64,000 bases of DNA from Vibrio neptunius (GCF_000967495.1 NZ_JXXU01000021.1:1-64000); one strand, 5' to 3'. Positions 17,824 through 26,885 are shown, counted from the stretch's first letter. Program-made: numbers and translations. The notes: generated from the letters alone by a model not told the origin.

Positions 17824-18963
17824 TTATTCTTCTGGATGTGATTTCCAACTGTAAACATATTCTGGATTTTCTACCGCGTGAGCTTCATCGCTAAAGTATA
17901 AAGCGTGCCGGGTATCGATCATCACAGCAACTTCATCGGTAAACTTCTTCTTGTATTGCTGGCCCGCTTTAAAGGCTTTCGGGTGAGGGCCATGAGTAAA
18001 ACCTGCTGGATGGAAAGTGACCATGCCAGCTTCAATGTTATCCCTGCTGAAAAAATCGCCCGCGTGATAGAAAAGCACTTCATCGTAGTCATCGTTGTTA
18101 TGATAGAACGGCACCTTAAGCGCACCTGGATCACTTTCAATCGGTCTTGGTACGAAGGTACAAACGACAAAACCAGCCCCTACGAAAGTGGTATGTGCTG
18201 AAGGCGGTAAGTGATAACGATGCGACATCAATGGACGAATATCTCGCCAATTCAGCTTCACAACCGATAAGTCGCCGTGCCATCCGATAGCATCGAGTGG
18301 ATTAAACGGATAAGTGATCACACTCACTTGCTCGTGCCTTTTTACTTGCACTTGAGTTTGATTTTCCGAGTACTGAGCTTTGAAATGGTCATCAATTGAA
18401 GGAATTTCCAACACCGCCGGATCAAACACCGCATGATTGCCAACCATGCCTTTTTCAGGCAATGAATACACGGCATCGGTATTTTCGACCATTAGAATGA
18501 ACATTGGCTCAGAAGGCTCTAGACGCCAATTCGTTGAGCGAGGAATCATGACATAATCCCCTTCGCCAACCTCTAGATGACCATAGTCACAATACAGATC
18601 CGCTTTACCCTGATGGATAAACAGCAGTTCATCCCCATCCGCGTTTCGTACAAGAAAATCCATCTTGTCATCCATACGCCAGATACGAATTTTACAGTCA
18701 TTATTATGCAAGAGATTGGGCACCGCCCATGGTGAGGCCTGAGCAGCTTTCTCAACCAGATTAAAGTTAAATGCGCGAGGTCTTAACTCCCCTTCCCATT
18801 CTGTCCAACCTGTTGGTGCATGTTGGTGGTGGAAGTGAGCTGCTGGACCGAAGAATCCACTTCGGCCTGCTTCACGCTCATAAATTGCCTCTTCCGGAAA
18901 GTCGGCGTGTGCCTGCTTGGAGCACACTCCCTCCCGGTGAGGGAATGTAATCCATTTATGCAT
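17824..18963 (-). CDS. hmgA: Homogentisate 1,2-dioxygenase (short form)
   Basis: A non-heme iron dioxygenase of 379 residues that opens the ring of homogentisate to maleylacetoacetate. The sequence HKWITFPHREGVCSKQAH at the N-terminus and the cupin-like C-terminal part with FHNN-type and HPAGFTHGPHPKAF segments carry the expected iron-binding His/Glu residues. It is shorter than the ~430-440-residue canonical HgmA and belongs to the compact type found in many marine bacteria. It overlaps hpd by 8 bases. Loss of this gene typically causes pigment (pyomelanin) formation in vibrios. Confidence 0.93.
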   Translation of the reverse strand: MHKWITFPHREGVCSKQAHADFPEEAIYEREAGRSGFFGPAAHFHHQHAPTGWTEWEGELRPRAFNFNLVEKAAQASPWAVPNLLHNNDCKIRIWRMDDKMDFLVRNADGDELLFIHQGKADLYCDYGHLEVGEGDYVMIPRSTNWRLEPSEPMFILMVENTDAVYSLPEKGMVGNHAVFDPAVLEIPSIDDHFKAQYSENQTQVQVKRHEQVSVITYPFNPLDAIGWHGDLSVVKLNWRDIRPLMSHRYHLPPSAHTTFVGAGFVVCTFVPRPIESDPGALKVPFYHNNDDYDEVLFYHAGDFFSRDNIEAGMVTFHPAGFTHGPHPKAFKAGQQYKKKFTDEVAVMIDTRHALYFSDEAHAVENPEYVYSWKSHPEE

Positions 18964-20029
18964 CGCTCAATACTCCTCGACGAATCTGATCTTCTTCAAT
19001 CGATTCAAACAGGGCTTTGAAGTTACCTTCACCAAAGCCTTCGTTACCTTTGCGCTGAATAATTTCAAAGAAAACCGGACCAATGACCGTTTGGGTAAAG
19101 ATTTGCAGCAAAATGCCATCCTTCATCGGCGCACCATCGATCAAGATCTGCAGATCTTTTAATTTCTCAACATCTTCCGTGTGGCCTTCTACTCTCGAAT
19201 CGATTTTTTCGTAGTAGGTGTCCGGCGTTGGCATAAAGTCCATACCACGGTCACGCAGTGTTTGTACTGTTTGATAGATGTCATCCGTTGTCATCGCAAT
19301 ATGTTGGATACCTTCACCGTTGTATTCACGGATGAACTCTTCAATTTGTGATTTATCGTCTGAAGACTCATTGATTGGGATGCGAATCTTACCACATGGC
19401 GCTGTCATTGCTCGGCTAACCAACCCTGTTAGCTTTCCTTCAATATCAAAGTAGCGGATCTCTCGGAAATTACCGATACGTTCATAGAAACCAGCCCATG
19501 TATCCATGTTGCCCTGTTTAACGTTATGCGTCAGGTGGTCAATTTCATACATGCCTACGTCCGCTTCTTTCAAACGAGCTTCAGCATCGTGATAAAAATT
19601 GAAATCAACATCATAGATGCTCTGTTTTCCATAACGGTCCACGAAATACAATAGACTTTGACCGATGCCGTACACCCCAGGAATACTCAATTCCATTGGT
19701 CCGACTTCGGTTTTATACTCTTCTGCCCCGTTTGCAACCGCATGCGCCATTGCAATACCAGCATCTTTAACACGAAATGCCATTCCACAAACCGAAGGTC
19801 CGTGAATTTTGGCAAACTCCTCAGCCTGACTATGCGGTTGAGCATTAATGATGAAGCTAATATCTCCCTGGCGGTAGAGCCACGCCTCTTTAGAACGGTG
19901 CTTGGCTATCTCCGCAAATCCCAGAGAAACAAACAACGCCTTCAATTGCCCGATCCCTTCATCTGTCGCAGCGGTATACTCGACAAATTCAAATCCATCA
20001 GTTCCAAGTGGGTTGTGTGTTTGAGTCAT
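18956..20029 (-). CDS. hpd: 4-hydroxyphenylpyruvate dioxygenase
   Basis: The 357-residue Fe(II) enzyme converts 4-hydroxyphenylpyruvate to homogentisate. Two VOC modules are visible. The C-terminal active module holds the iron ligands in IDHLTHNVKQGN (His), GIQHIAMTTDDI (His) and FFEIIQRKGNEGFGEGNF (Glu), the last being the strongly conserved HPPD tail. A GAGGGA ribosome-binding site precedes the ATG. It is the first gene of the hpd-hmgA-fahA-maiA operon, and about 480 bases of regulatory-looking DNA separate it from the divergent peptidase gene. Confidence 0.96.
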   Translation of the reverse strand: MTQTHNPLGTDGFEFVEYTAATDEGIGQLKALFVSLGFAEIAKHRSKEAWLYRQGDISFIINAQPHSQAEEFAKIHGPSVCGMAFRVKDAGIAMAHAVANGAEEYKTEVGPMELSIPGVYGIGQSLLYFVDRYGKQSIYDVDFNFYHDAEARLKEADVGMYEIDHLTHNVKQGNMDTWAGFYERIGNFREIRYFDIEGKLTGLVSRAMTAPCGKIRIPINESSDDKSQIEEFIREYNGEGIQHIAMTTDDIYQTVQTLRDRGMDFMPTPDTYYEKIDSRVEGHTEDVEKLKDLQILIDGAPMKDGILLQIFTQTVIGPVFFEIIQRKGNEGFGEGNFKALFESIEEDQIRRGVLSDA

Positions 20030-20510
20030 TGTTCTTCCCTCAGTGATTGGTTACGTCCTTTGTTATTAACTTGAACTAACTTGATGACGAAGGGAATAAA
20101 TACGCGTCAAATCGTTCTAGAGGCCCTTCTCAAACATTTTGTAAACAAAGCGTAACAGATAAAAAACAACACCATAAACCACTGATTTAAAAAAGATTAA
20201 ATAATAAAATAGTAACATTTAATTTACATTCAATCTGTAAACCAATGAATCTGATTACCGATATGCTCCGTTTACATGCACAACGCTCTAGCAACTAGAT
20301 CAGTGAAACTAAACAGACTGCCTAGTCGTAAATCTCGGATTTATCTGCAAAATGAGTAGATAAACCAAACAAGTATAAAGCGCCCAAATATCACTTTTAG
20401 TGTCTGGAAATTTCGCTTCCTACTCCCTCATTTGTTGATTTAACTCAGAGACGAAAATCTACAGGCAAGGATATGGTGAATGCCACAATTTCCGGAAAGG
20501 CTAAACAACA
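20030..20510. promoter_or_regulatory. Divergent intergenic region with TyrR-like half-sites
   Basis: This 481-base AT-rich stretch holds no gene I can support. It carries TGTAAA-N6-GTAACA at 20140-20157, two mismatches from the TyrR box TGTAAA-N6-TTTACA, and an inverted pair TTTACA-N7-TGTAAA at 20223-20241. TyrR/PhhR control of hpd operons is known in other bacteria, so these are candidate sites for hpd. The rightmost part holds the ribosome-binding site (GGAAAGG) of the peptidase gene. Confidence 0.45.
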
Positions 20511-21620
20511 ATGAGTGATATAAACCGCGAACGCCTGATAGCGCATTTCTTTCAGTTGATAAAGGTGAACAGTGAATCATGTAACGAGAAACAAATAGCT
20601 GAACTACTCGCTGAGCAGCTTGCTACTATCGGATTCACAGTACACAAGTTGCCTGTGCCCACAGAGGTTTCCAATGGCTTCAATATCTACGCCAGACTTG
20701 AAGGCAGCCTTGATGGTAGTATTGTTCTAAGTAGTCATATGGACACCGTCACTCCAGGGGTTGATATTGAACCTGTCATTGAAAGCGGTATCATTCGTTC
20801 CAAAGGCGATACTATTCTTGGCGGTGACGACAAGTCCGGCATTGCAGCGATCTTTGAGGCTATTCGCTGTATTCAATCTTCTGGCGTCGAACATAAAACC
20901 ATTGAGATCGCTTTTACTGTCCATGAAGAAGGGGGCCTCTTTGGTTCACAGCACTTTGACATGTCATTCATCACATCACGCAATGCGATCGTTCTCGATA
21001 CAGGTGGCCCTATCGGCACCATAGTCAATGCTGCACCAGGGCAACAAAAGATCGTCGCAAAAATTAAGGGGAAACCAGCGCACGCTGGCCTAGCGCCTGA
21101 ACAAGGGATTAGTGCAATTCAGGTTGCCGCTGATGCCATCAGCAAAATGAAGTTACTTCGTATTGACAGCGAGACCACAGCAAACATTGGCATTGTCGAA
21201 GGCGGGAATGCCACAAATATCGTAATGCCAGAACTCAAAGTCGTTGCAGAAGCTCGCTCTCTAAAGGATGAAAAATTGGCCCAACAAGTGTCTCATATGA
21301 TCGAAACATTAGAGCACACATGTCAACGATACGGAGCCAACGTGGAGATTGAATCTACCCGCGCATACAACGCTTTTGTCATTGCAGATGATCACCCGCA
21401 TATTGAGTCCATCAAACTATCATTCGAAGCCATTGGCGCATTACCTTACACCAAAGGCACAGGTGGCGGCAGCGATGCCAATAACTTTAACGCGAAGGGG
21501 CTAACAACGGTTAACGTCTCAACGGGCATGGCAAAAGTTCATACTACTGAAGAATATATTGCTATTGATGACATGGTAAAAATAACACAATTTGTTAAAC
21601 ATTATCTAACTCATCAATAA
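20511..21620 (+). CDS. M20 family peptidase T-like dizinc aminopeptidase
   Basis: The 369-residue protein has the M20 fold: metal motifs SSHMDTVTPG (His and Asp, about residues 75-80), GGDDKSGIAAI (bridging Asp near 107), HEEGGLFGS (Glu pair near 140) and a C-terminal KVHTTEEYI histidine. The dimerisation lid (about 180-290, GKPAHAGLAPEQGISAIQVAADAI) is intact. It resembles the PepT-2/YqjE branch of cytosolic tri- or dipeptide aminopeptidases more than succinyl-diaminopimelate desuccinylase. It has a good GGAAAGG ribosome-binding site. It is transcribed divergently from hpd and seems monocistronic. Confidence 0.88.
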   Translation: MSDINRERLIAHFFQLIKVNSESCNEKQIAELLAEQLATIGFTVHKLPVPTEVSNGFNIYARLEGSLDGSIVLSSHMDTVTPGVDIEPVIESGIIRSKGDTILGGDDKSGIAAIFEAIRCIQSSGVEHKTIEIAFTVHEEGGLFGSQHFDMSFITSRNAIVLDTGGPIGTIVNAAPGQQKIVAKIKGKPAHAGLAPEQGISAIQVAADAISKMKLLRIDSETTANIGIVEGGNATNIVMPELKVVAEARSLKDEKLAQQVSHMIETLEHTCQRYGANVEIESTRAYNAFVIADDHPHIESIKLSFEAIGALPYTKGTGGGSDANNFNAKGLTTVNVSTGMAKVHTTEEYIAIDDMVKITQFVKHYLTHQ

Positions 21621-21811
21621 TGTCCAATTTGGAGCCAGTTTATATTCCTGGCCCCACTCTATTTTTTGTTCGAAAAATAATCAAAAAGTGATAATTTATA
21701 TCTAATCGTCAAATCTAGTATTATTTTTTTAGTTATTTATAGTTAATAATATTGATAGAAAAGTATAGATGGTTAAAATGAACCGTCTCAATAACAATAA
21801 AATTGCTATTA

Positions 21812-22333
21812 ATGTCTATAAAAACCGCATTACTCATCCTGCTTTGTACGTTTTCACCATTATTACTTGCCGATACATCGCAAAACGGAACCTCAGAACA
21901 AATTTATCATTCTGGGAGCAACTACTTATCAGAAAGCTACGACGTATTTTCACCAAACAACAAAACATTTAGGCTAATTTTAAAAGATGTTAAATCAGAT
22001 AAATGTTTGGTATTCCAAAAAAGTGAAAACTCAGATTTAGTTCGTGTCTATGCCATCAACCTCAACAAGAGCCACTACGTTACTCGACCGATATCAGGCA
22101 AGATTCAAATTCGCTTTAGCGAAGACCCAAACCTCTATGATCTTACAACAAATAGACACTACATCAGACCAACCCTGACAAGATTGAGTAAAGAGAGAGA
22201 TGCCGCGTTGTTTGAAAGTTTAAGCGTACAGGATGTGATGTTCGTCAAACTCGATGTGTTAGGTCAAGAACACGTGTTAAAAATCAATATTGAGGACTTA
22301 GAAGAATTACTAAAAATAGGGACATTTATCTAG
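21812..22333 (+). CDS. Secreted protein of unknown family
   Basis: Translation most likely starts at the ATG at 21812, giving about 173 residues; a TTG three codons earlier is the longest option. The N-terminus MSIKTALLILLCTFSPLLLAD is a clear Sec signal with cleavage near LLLA-DT. The mature part is a mostly beta, charged domain without recognised motifs and with a single cysteine. It is preceded by very AT-rich DNA. I do not recognise a family. Location is periplasmic or extracellular by the signal peptide. Confidence 0.65.
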   Translation: MSIKTALLILLCTFSPLLLADTSQNGTSEQIYHSGSNYLSESYDVFSPNNKTFRLILKDVKSDKCLVFQKSENSDLVRVYAINLNKSHYVTRPISGKIQIRFSEDPNLYDLTTNRHYIRPTLTRLSKERDAALFESLSVQDVMFVKLDVLGQEHVLKINIEDLEELLKIGTFI

Positions 22334-22534
22334 ATAGCTTTAATTTCATCGATGAGCTTATATGAGTATATTTCATCACCTATAAGCTCTTTAAATAACC
22401 GCCAATTCATATCGCAATCGTTTTACTTGATAACGTTCAGCTTATCGTTAATAAAAATACATTTAAAATCTCGACTATCTAACCGAATATAGAAACATCG
22501 TAATTTAAGCATATTATCGAACGCTGTATCTAAA

Positions 22535-23164
22535 TTATGACGCCATAATCTTAACACCAAGAAAAGTAAATAGGCCTCCAGTTAAACAGTCCATGACGAC
22601 TGATATTCTCTGATATATAGATTTCGCAGAGCGATGAGAAAAAGCAACGGCTAAAAATAGATGCCAAACTAATGTGATCAATGACATGGTCAGCATGATA
22701 ACTACCATCATCGGAAGCGTTAAAGCTTGTGGCATAGATACCGAAAACAGACTTACGACAAAGAAACCTGTCTTAGGGTTCAGAATACTGGTTAAGAAGG
22801 CGGAAAAGAACACCTTTTTCTCGGAGGGGGCAATGGCGGAATCACTATCCAAGGCTCGACTACCACGCTTACGTTGCAATGACTTATATATCTGGCCAAA
22901 ACCCAAGTAAAGCAGATACAGCCCACCGATAACTTTTAACGCTGAAAACAGTTGTGGAAAATGAGCCAGCAGTAGCACCAACCCTAAGCCACCCATAAGC
23001 CCCCAGAGCATCACGGCAACACTGACCCCTAATGCAGAAAACATCGCCAACTTACGCTCGTATTGTAAAGAGGTATTGATAGTCAGTAAAACATTGGCAC
23101 CGGGAGTGATCACCGCAAGCGTCCAAATGACGGCAACATGCGCCATCACCAGTATATATTCCAA
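22535..23164 (-). CDS. LysE/RhtB family amino-acid exporter
   Basis: A 209-residue inner-membrane protein with about six hydrophobic segments and the family signature near the N-terminus (AVITPGANVLLTINTSL, residues 18-34), followed by ALGVSVAVMLWGLMGGLGLV and the KVIGGLYLLYLGFGQIYKSL segment. LysE/RhtB carriers export amino acids or related amines such as homoserine, threonine or lysine. The exact substrate cannot be read from sequence. It is at the edge of the GNAT-rich block and seems to have its own promoter. Confidence 0.88.
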   Translation of the reverse strand: MEYILVMAHVAVIWTLAVITPGANVLLTINTSLQYERKLAMFSALGVSVAVMLWGLMGGLGLVLLLAHFPQLFSALKVIGGLYLLYLGFGQIYKSLQRKRGSRALDSDSAIAPSEKKVFFSAFLTSILNPKTGFFVVSLFSVSMPQALTLPMMVVIMLTMSLITLVWHLFLAVAFSHRSAKSIYQRISVVMDCLTGGLFTFLGVKIMAS

Positions 23165-23274
23165 GATTCCTTCCTTTCAATTGATTGCATAATATGATCG
23201 CGCTATCCTACTCCTTTAATAACAAAGGCTCAAGCAATGGGACGTTATGATCTAATCATAAATTTCCAGGCATA

Positions 23275-23724
23275 TTAGAGCTCTAGATAGAGTCGCAACA
23301 TATCCTTGTGTTGGATGCCATCTTCAAAAATCGGCTCTGAGTAGTGGGTGAGAAAATGATCTTTCAATACCGCATCCACACGGAAACCGAGGCGTTGATA
23401 AAACTTGAGTTGATAGCCAAAACATCCCGTTCCTAGCTCAACACGTTTTACACCTGAAGACTTAAGTTCTCTTAGAGCAAACGCTAGCAAGTGGCTACCT
23501 ATTCCTCTCCCGTGGCAGGTCGGCAAAACTGAAGCGTTCATTAACTCCACCAGTGATTGGCTATGCGGTAACACAACCATGACACCAATAAACTTTCCCT
23601 CATCATCCTCGGCAACAAAACATTGAGATTTTCTCAGATAAGACTGAATGTTTTCTTCGCTTGGGTCCGCTTCGAGTAATAGTGGTAATGGCACATATTC
23701 AGGCGCTATCTTCTTGTACTTCAT
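23275..23724 (-). CDS. GNAT N-acetyltransferase
   Basis: A 149-residue GCN5-related acetyltransferase with the acetyl-CoA motif A segment LPTCHGRGIGSHLLAFALREL (about residues 88-108; Q/RxxGxG/A-type GRGIG) and a C-terminal GCFGYQLKFYQRLGFR helix-strand typical of the family. The acceptor is unknown. It is the last gene of a tightly packed minus-strand unit; the upstream GNAT gene ends 17 bases away. DNA downstream toward the LysE gene holds an attC-like fragment that I do not regard as functional. Confidence 0.85.
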   Translation of the reverse strand: MKYKKIAPEYVPLPLLLEADPSEENIQSYLRKSQCFVAEDDEGKFIGVMVVLPHSQSLVELMNASVLPTCHGRGIGSHLLAFALRELKSSGVKRVELGTGCFGYQLKFYQRLGFRVDAVLKDHFLTHYSEPIFEDGIQHKDMLRLYLEL

Positions 23725-23741
23725 GACCGACTACTCGCTCT

Positions 23742-24260
23742 CTACAACTGAATCCAATATCTTGCTAAAAGGTTGGGAAACACTTTACCCGTAATAATGT
23801 TTTCTAATTGACCGCCATTCGCTTCAATCACTTTCCGGGATGGCCAGTTATCATCATCTGCAGTCACAAGTGCTTTAGATATCCCCAGTTTACGAACTTC
23901 CGCCAAGGCTAACTTGAGCATCATCTTACCGTTACCTTGGCCTCGGAAGTTAGGGGCGATGTCATACCCGATATGGCCAGCTTCAGAAGAAAGAAATTCA
24001 TTTTCAATATGATGACGAATACGAATGGCTCCACTAATATTCTGATTTTCATCAATCAACCAGAAATGGCTACAGGGGACATAACCCGGTTTTAAATCGA
24101 TGCCCAAGGACTCATTGGAAAGTCGATTTACATAGCGTTCGATATCATTCACACCTTCCGCATAGTAGTCTGCGTTTTCAGGATCATTGCGCTTGAAATC
24201 AAGGTAGAATCGAGAAAATTCCTCTTTAAACTGCGATGAAGGGGGGACTAATTTCATCAA
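23742..24260 (-). CDS. GNAT N-acetyltransferase
   Basis: A 172-residue GNAT protein. The motif APNFRGQGNGKMMLKLALAEV (about residues 107-127) is the pyrophosphate-binding loop for acetyl-CoA, and VTADDDNWPSRKVIEANGG is the usual asparagine-containing beta5-alpha4 segment of GNATs. The N-terminal FYLDFKRNDPENADYY part is characteristic of a small subgroup of bacterial GNATs. Its start overlaps the stop of the upstream GNAT gene by 4 bases (ATGA-type), indicating coupled translation. Acceptor unknown. Confidence 0.87.
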   Translation of the reverse strand: MMKLVPPSSQFKEEFSRFYLDFKRNDPENADYYAEGVNDIERYVNRLSNESLGIDLKPGYVPCSHFWLIDENQNISGAIRIRHHIENEFLSSEAGHIGYDIAPNFRGQGNGKMMLKLALAEVRKLGISKALVTADDDNWPSRKVIEANGGQLENIITGKVFPNLLARYWIQL

Positions 24261-24799
24261 TTCTGTTCCTCACTCTGAGAATTATTTTTTAGACCATATT
24301 GATAGAAAACAACTCGTTGTTCATTTATCGACTGTTTTACAAAGCCAAGCTTTTCTAAAAGCTTCAACGATGCAATGTTTGACTCATCAACACCAGCTAC
24401 GATCTCTCTCCAACTACTTTTGTTCGCAATAGAGTCAATAAACCCAGCAAGCAGCTCACTAGCCAACCCTTGCCCCCAGTACTCTTCTGCAAGTAAATAG
24501 CCGATATGAGCACTACCGCTGTCTTGATAGACAAATACAAACCCTGCTAACGCACCATCATTAGCTCTCACGACGTAAAGCACGCTTTCATCATTCATTT
24601 TGCTTAACCAGCTCTCTGCTGATTCATTAGACCTGACTTGGTGAAAGTACGGTGGTAAATTCTCAACAACCTTTTCTGTTAAGGTTGCTTGAATTTCTGA
24701 TAGAAAATGAGCATTGCAGTCACCATCTTTAAACTGCTTTATGGTTAACCTGTTTGTACGATATGCTTCCACCAGAGCCTCCCTTACTATTAAACTCAT
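24257..24799 (-). CDS. GNAT N-acetyltransferase (RimJ/RimL-like)
   Basis: A 180-residue GNAT with YLLAEEYWGQGLASELLAGFID (motif A loop WGQGLA, about residues 105-115) and GVDESNIASLKLLEKLGF, the hallmark of RimJ/RimL-type acetyltransferases. These act on protein N-termini, antibiotics or small amines. It overlaps the downstream GNAT gene (ATGA) and the upstream 74-residue gene (4 bases), so all three are co-translated. Function beyond the family cannot be inferred. Confidence 0.87.
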   Translation of the reverse strand: MSLIVREALVEAYRTNRLTIKQFKDGDCNAHFLSEIQATLTEKVVENLPPYFHQVRSNESAESWLSKMNDESVLYVVRANDGALAGFVFVYQDSGSAHIGYLLAEEYWGQGLASELLAGFIDSIANKSSWREIVAGVDESNIASLKLLEKLGFVKQSINEQRVVFYQYGLKNNSQSEEQN

Positions 24800-25020
24800 C
24801 TGTGTTTACGGTGCTTTTTAGCTAGCCTTTCGTTGCCCCGTTTGTAGTTGCCAGTAACTCTCGCCATCAGTTGCTGTTGGTCATGATTTGACAGCACACT
24901 AACCTTCGAAACGAAATCAGATGCCTGTTTTCCACGCAATATGGTAACAATCTTACCGTTACGCAAAATCCTCAGTTCAGCCCGATTCTCTTCAAAGGAA
25001 AAACCTAGGTCAGATACCAT
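24796..25020 (-). CDS. Small basic protein of unknown function
   Basis: The ATG at 25020, one base after the stop of the nucleotidyltransferase gene (25022), gives a 74-residue protein beginning MVSDLGFSFEENRAELRIL and ending in a strongly basic tail (NYKRGNERLAKKHRKHR). A longer frame would intrude on the upstream coding sequence. The NRAELRILRNGKIVTILRGKQA core and basic tail suggest nucleic-acid contact, but this is inference. It overlaps the next GNAT gene by 4 bases. Confidence 0.65.
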   Translation of the reverse strand: MVSDLGFSFEENRAELRILRNGKIVTILRGKQASDFVSKVSVLSNHDQQQLMARVTGNYKRGNERLAKKHRKHR

Positions 25021-25021
25021 A

Positions 25022-25813
25022 TTAGTACTCCTCAACTTCAAACTGGGAAGCGACTCGTCTACCCCACCCGTTTGCCAATTGCTGAATATCCTCAATACCA
25101 TAGGGTTGACCTTCAATCATGCGTAGCGCAAGTTCAACACACTGTGATTCTTTCGAATAATGACGCAATACAGCTTTTACACACCACTTTATCTCTACGT
25201 GCCAACTGTTGTCCTTTTCTGCGATCAAGGTGTAAGCGCTACGGAGGATCTTCTTAGCCAACATTCTACCAATATACTTTTGGTTAGACTCATTAAGTTC
25301 ATCACATGCTTGAGTAATGAAAGATGAGAGATCACCGTTGAGAGCAGAACCGATTTTCCGGTTAGGCTTTAGTCGGCTGAATTTCAGGGACAAATCATCA
25401 CCTGACACACAACAACAGCAGTGCTTTAACCAAAACTGCCAGTGATGAAGTTCATTTGGAGAAAGGATTGCTTCCAAATGGCCAGGATCGAAGTCTATCT
25501 TGCTGAAAATCGTTAACTCTTGCTCTAATTTTAGTTTGGTAGCCTGAAGTTTTCGTTCGGTTTCAAGATCCAAAGGCTTAGTAAAAACAATAGATAAGTC
25601 TATATCTGAATCAAACTCAACTGCTGTGCCCCTAGCGACACTCCCATATAAATAAAGGCTATGAATTTTGCCTGCAAAAGTGTCACGTAAGCAGCTAACC
25701 ACACGGTCGACTGACGGCCTAAACGCAGGCTGAATATAGGCGACTGAACAATGATTGACAATGTAACCTTGCTCATCCAACCCGTTATTGATTGGTTTCA
25801 TCAAGTTTGTCAT
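25022..25813 (-). CDS. Nucleotidyltransferase, aminoglycoside adenylyltransferase-like
   Basis: The 263-residue protein has the polymerase-beta-type nucleotidyltransferase motif SLYLYGSVARGTAVEFDSDIDLSIVF (about residues 51-76; GS-x10-12-DxD with both metal aspartates), followed by a helical C-terminal domain like that of ANT(9)/ANT(3'')-type enzymes. A run of four cysteines (HCCCCVSG) is unusual. It may adenylylate a small molecule; resistance is not demonstrated. The start overlaps the upstream GNAT gene by 29 bases; an ATG at 25801 is an alternative. Confidence 0.8.
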   Translation of the reverse strand: MTNLMKPINNGLDEQGYIVNHCSVAYIQPAFRPSVDRVVSCLRDTFAGKIHSLYLYGSVARGTAVEFDSDIDLSIVFTKPLDLETERKLQATKLKLEQELTIFSKIDFDPGHLEAILSPNELHHWQFWLKHCCCCVSGDDLSLKFSRLKPNRKIGSALNGDLSSFITQACDELNESNQKYIGRMLAKKILRSAYTLIAEKDNSWHVEIKWCVKAVLRHYSKESQCVELALRMIEGQPYGIEDIQQLANGWGRRVASQFEVEEY

Positions 25814-26339
25814 GCCACTCTTGTTGCAACATTGCCATAACTACCGTGTTCCACCAGCGCCCTTTAAAATACCGGTTCTGTTTGAATACCGCTTCTCTAC
25901 GCATGCCCAAGTCAGAGCAAAGCTTAATAGCCGCACGATTTTCCTTAATCGTCTCGGCGTATATCCGATGCATATTAAGCTCACTAAACCCATAATTTGC
26001 CAAAGCCGTCGCGGCTTCATAAATCAAACCACTTCCCTGAAATGAACGGGCTATTCCACATCCCATTGACGCATTATGCTCATCTTCCAATCTCAAGCAT
26101 ACCGTACCAATAAAGATACCTTGCTGTTTATGCTCTATTGCAAGCTGGTAACTCCTTCTTGGTATTTCAGCAGCCTGTTGAATAAACAATTTGGTCAATT
26201 GACGGTATTTTTCTGCTTTGCTGTCCGCTTCGTCATAGAAACGTTGATACTTTTCGTCTTGAGATATCGCCACAAACGCGGCTTCATCTTCTAGCGACAT
26301 GTCTCTGAGAACAAGTCTTGGTGTTTCTAGCCTAAACAA
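25785..26339 (-). CDS. GNAT N-acetyltransferase (RimJ/RimL-like)
   Basis: A 184-residue GNAT beginning MFRLETPRLVLRDMSLEDEAAF, the classical RimJ/RimL start. Motif A is ARSFQGSGLIYEAATALANYGF (about residues 97-118), somewhat degenerate relative to the usual GxGxxG/A pattern (GSGLIY). The family segment MHRIYAETIKENRAAIKLCSDLGM follows. The 3' end overlaps the nucleotidyltransferase start by 29 bases. Substrate unknown. Confidence 0.85.
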   Translation of the reverse strand: MFRLETPRLVLRDMSLEDEAAFVAISQDEKYQRFYDEADSKAEKYRQLTKLFIQQAAEIPRRSYQLAIEHKQQGIFIGTVCLRLEDEHNASMGCGIARSFQGSGLIYEAATALANYGFSELNMHRIYAETIKENRAAIKLCSDLGMRREAVFKQNRYFKGRWWNTVVMAMLQQEWHDKLDETNQ

Positions 26340-26348
26340 TTGCTTTCC

Positions 26349-26813
26349 CTAAAGGTGCTTTTCCATGACAAAATTGGTCAGTACCTGACCACGCATCTCA
26401 ACCTGTTGCTCTTTGACTACTTTAAACCCCATCCGCTCATAGAAAGGACGAGCAGTAATGCTCACCTCAGAGTAGAGGCGGCTGATACCCTTGTCGTTCG
26501 CAACCTTTAGCACATGCTCCATAAGCGCCCGACCAACGCCCTTACCCTGGAAAGCGTGATGACAAAAGAAATGATCAACTAATCCGGAATCTTGCAAATC
26601 GGTATACCCCGCGACTTGACCGTTCATTTCAGCGATGTAAGGGTTAATTTGGGACATTTTGTTTTTCCACCTTTCAATGTCCCATTCTTCTGGCGCCCAT
26701 GCTTGCACCTGCTCTTGGCTGTAATGTTGGCGATTTATATTTCGGACTGTATAGAAAAACACCTCCCAAAGGGCTTTGGCATCTTCTGGCTGATATTGGC
26801 GGATAGTAATCAT
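26349..26813 (-). CDS. GNAT N-acetyltransferase
   Basis: The start at 26813 (MITIRQYQPEDAKALW) is chosen because AGGGAGAG precedes it at ribosome-binding distance. The upstream part of the longer frame runs through the terminator at 26857-26880. The 154-residue protein has motif A HHAFQGKGVGRALMEHVLKVA (about residues 80-100) and the tail ARPFYERMGFKVVKEQQVEMRGQVLTNFVM, a common GNAT subgroup (ElaA/YafP-like). It lies 9 bases upstream of the next GNAT gene. Confidence 0.86.
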   Translation of the reverse strand: MITIRQYQPEDAKALWEVFFYTVRNINRQHYSQEQVQAWAPEEWDIERWKNKMSQINPYIAEMNGQVAGYTDLQDSGLVDHFFCHHAFQGKGVGRALMEHVLKVANDKGISRLYSEVSITARPFYERMGFKVVKEQQVEMRGQVLTNFVMEKHL

Positions 26814-26849
26814 AATGCTCTCCCTAGATTGCGGGTCTTTGTTATAACA

Positions 26850-26880
26850 TGAAAAAAGCTCGCTAATCATTAGCGAGCTT
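26850..26880 (-). terminator. Terminator of the two-TM protein gene
   Basis: An 11-bp stem (26857-26867 with 26870-26880) with a two-base centre runs on the minus strand into TTTTTTC. It sits directly after the stop at 26886 and splits the GNAT block into separate transcripts. Confidence 0.85.
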
Positions 26881-26885
26881 TCCCG

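Noticed and set aside
21769..21972. Lys/Asn-rich frame overlapping the secreted-protein gene
   Set aside because: Runs over the signal-peptide gene in another frame, with AT-driven composition and no motifs.
25022..25813. Calling this gene an aminoglycoside resistance enzyme
   Set aside because: Motifs show nucleotidyl transfer only. Resistance and substrate cannot be read from sequence.
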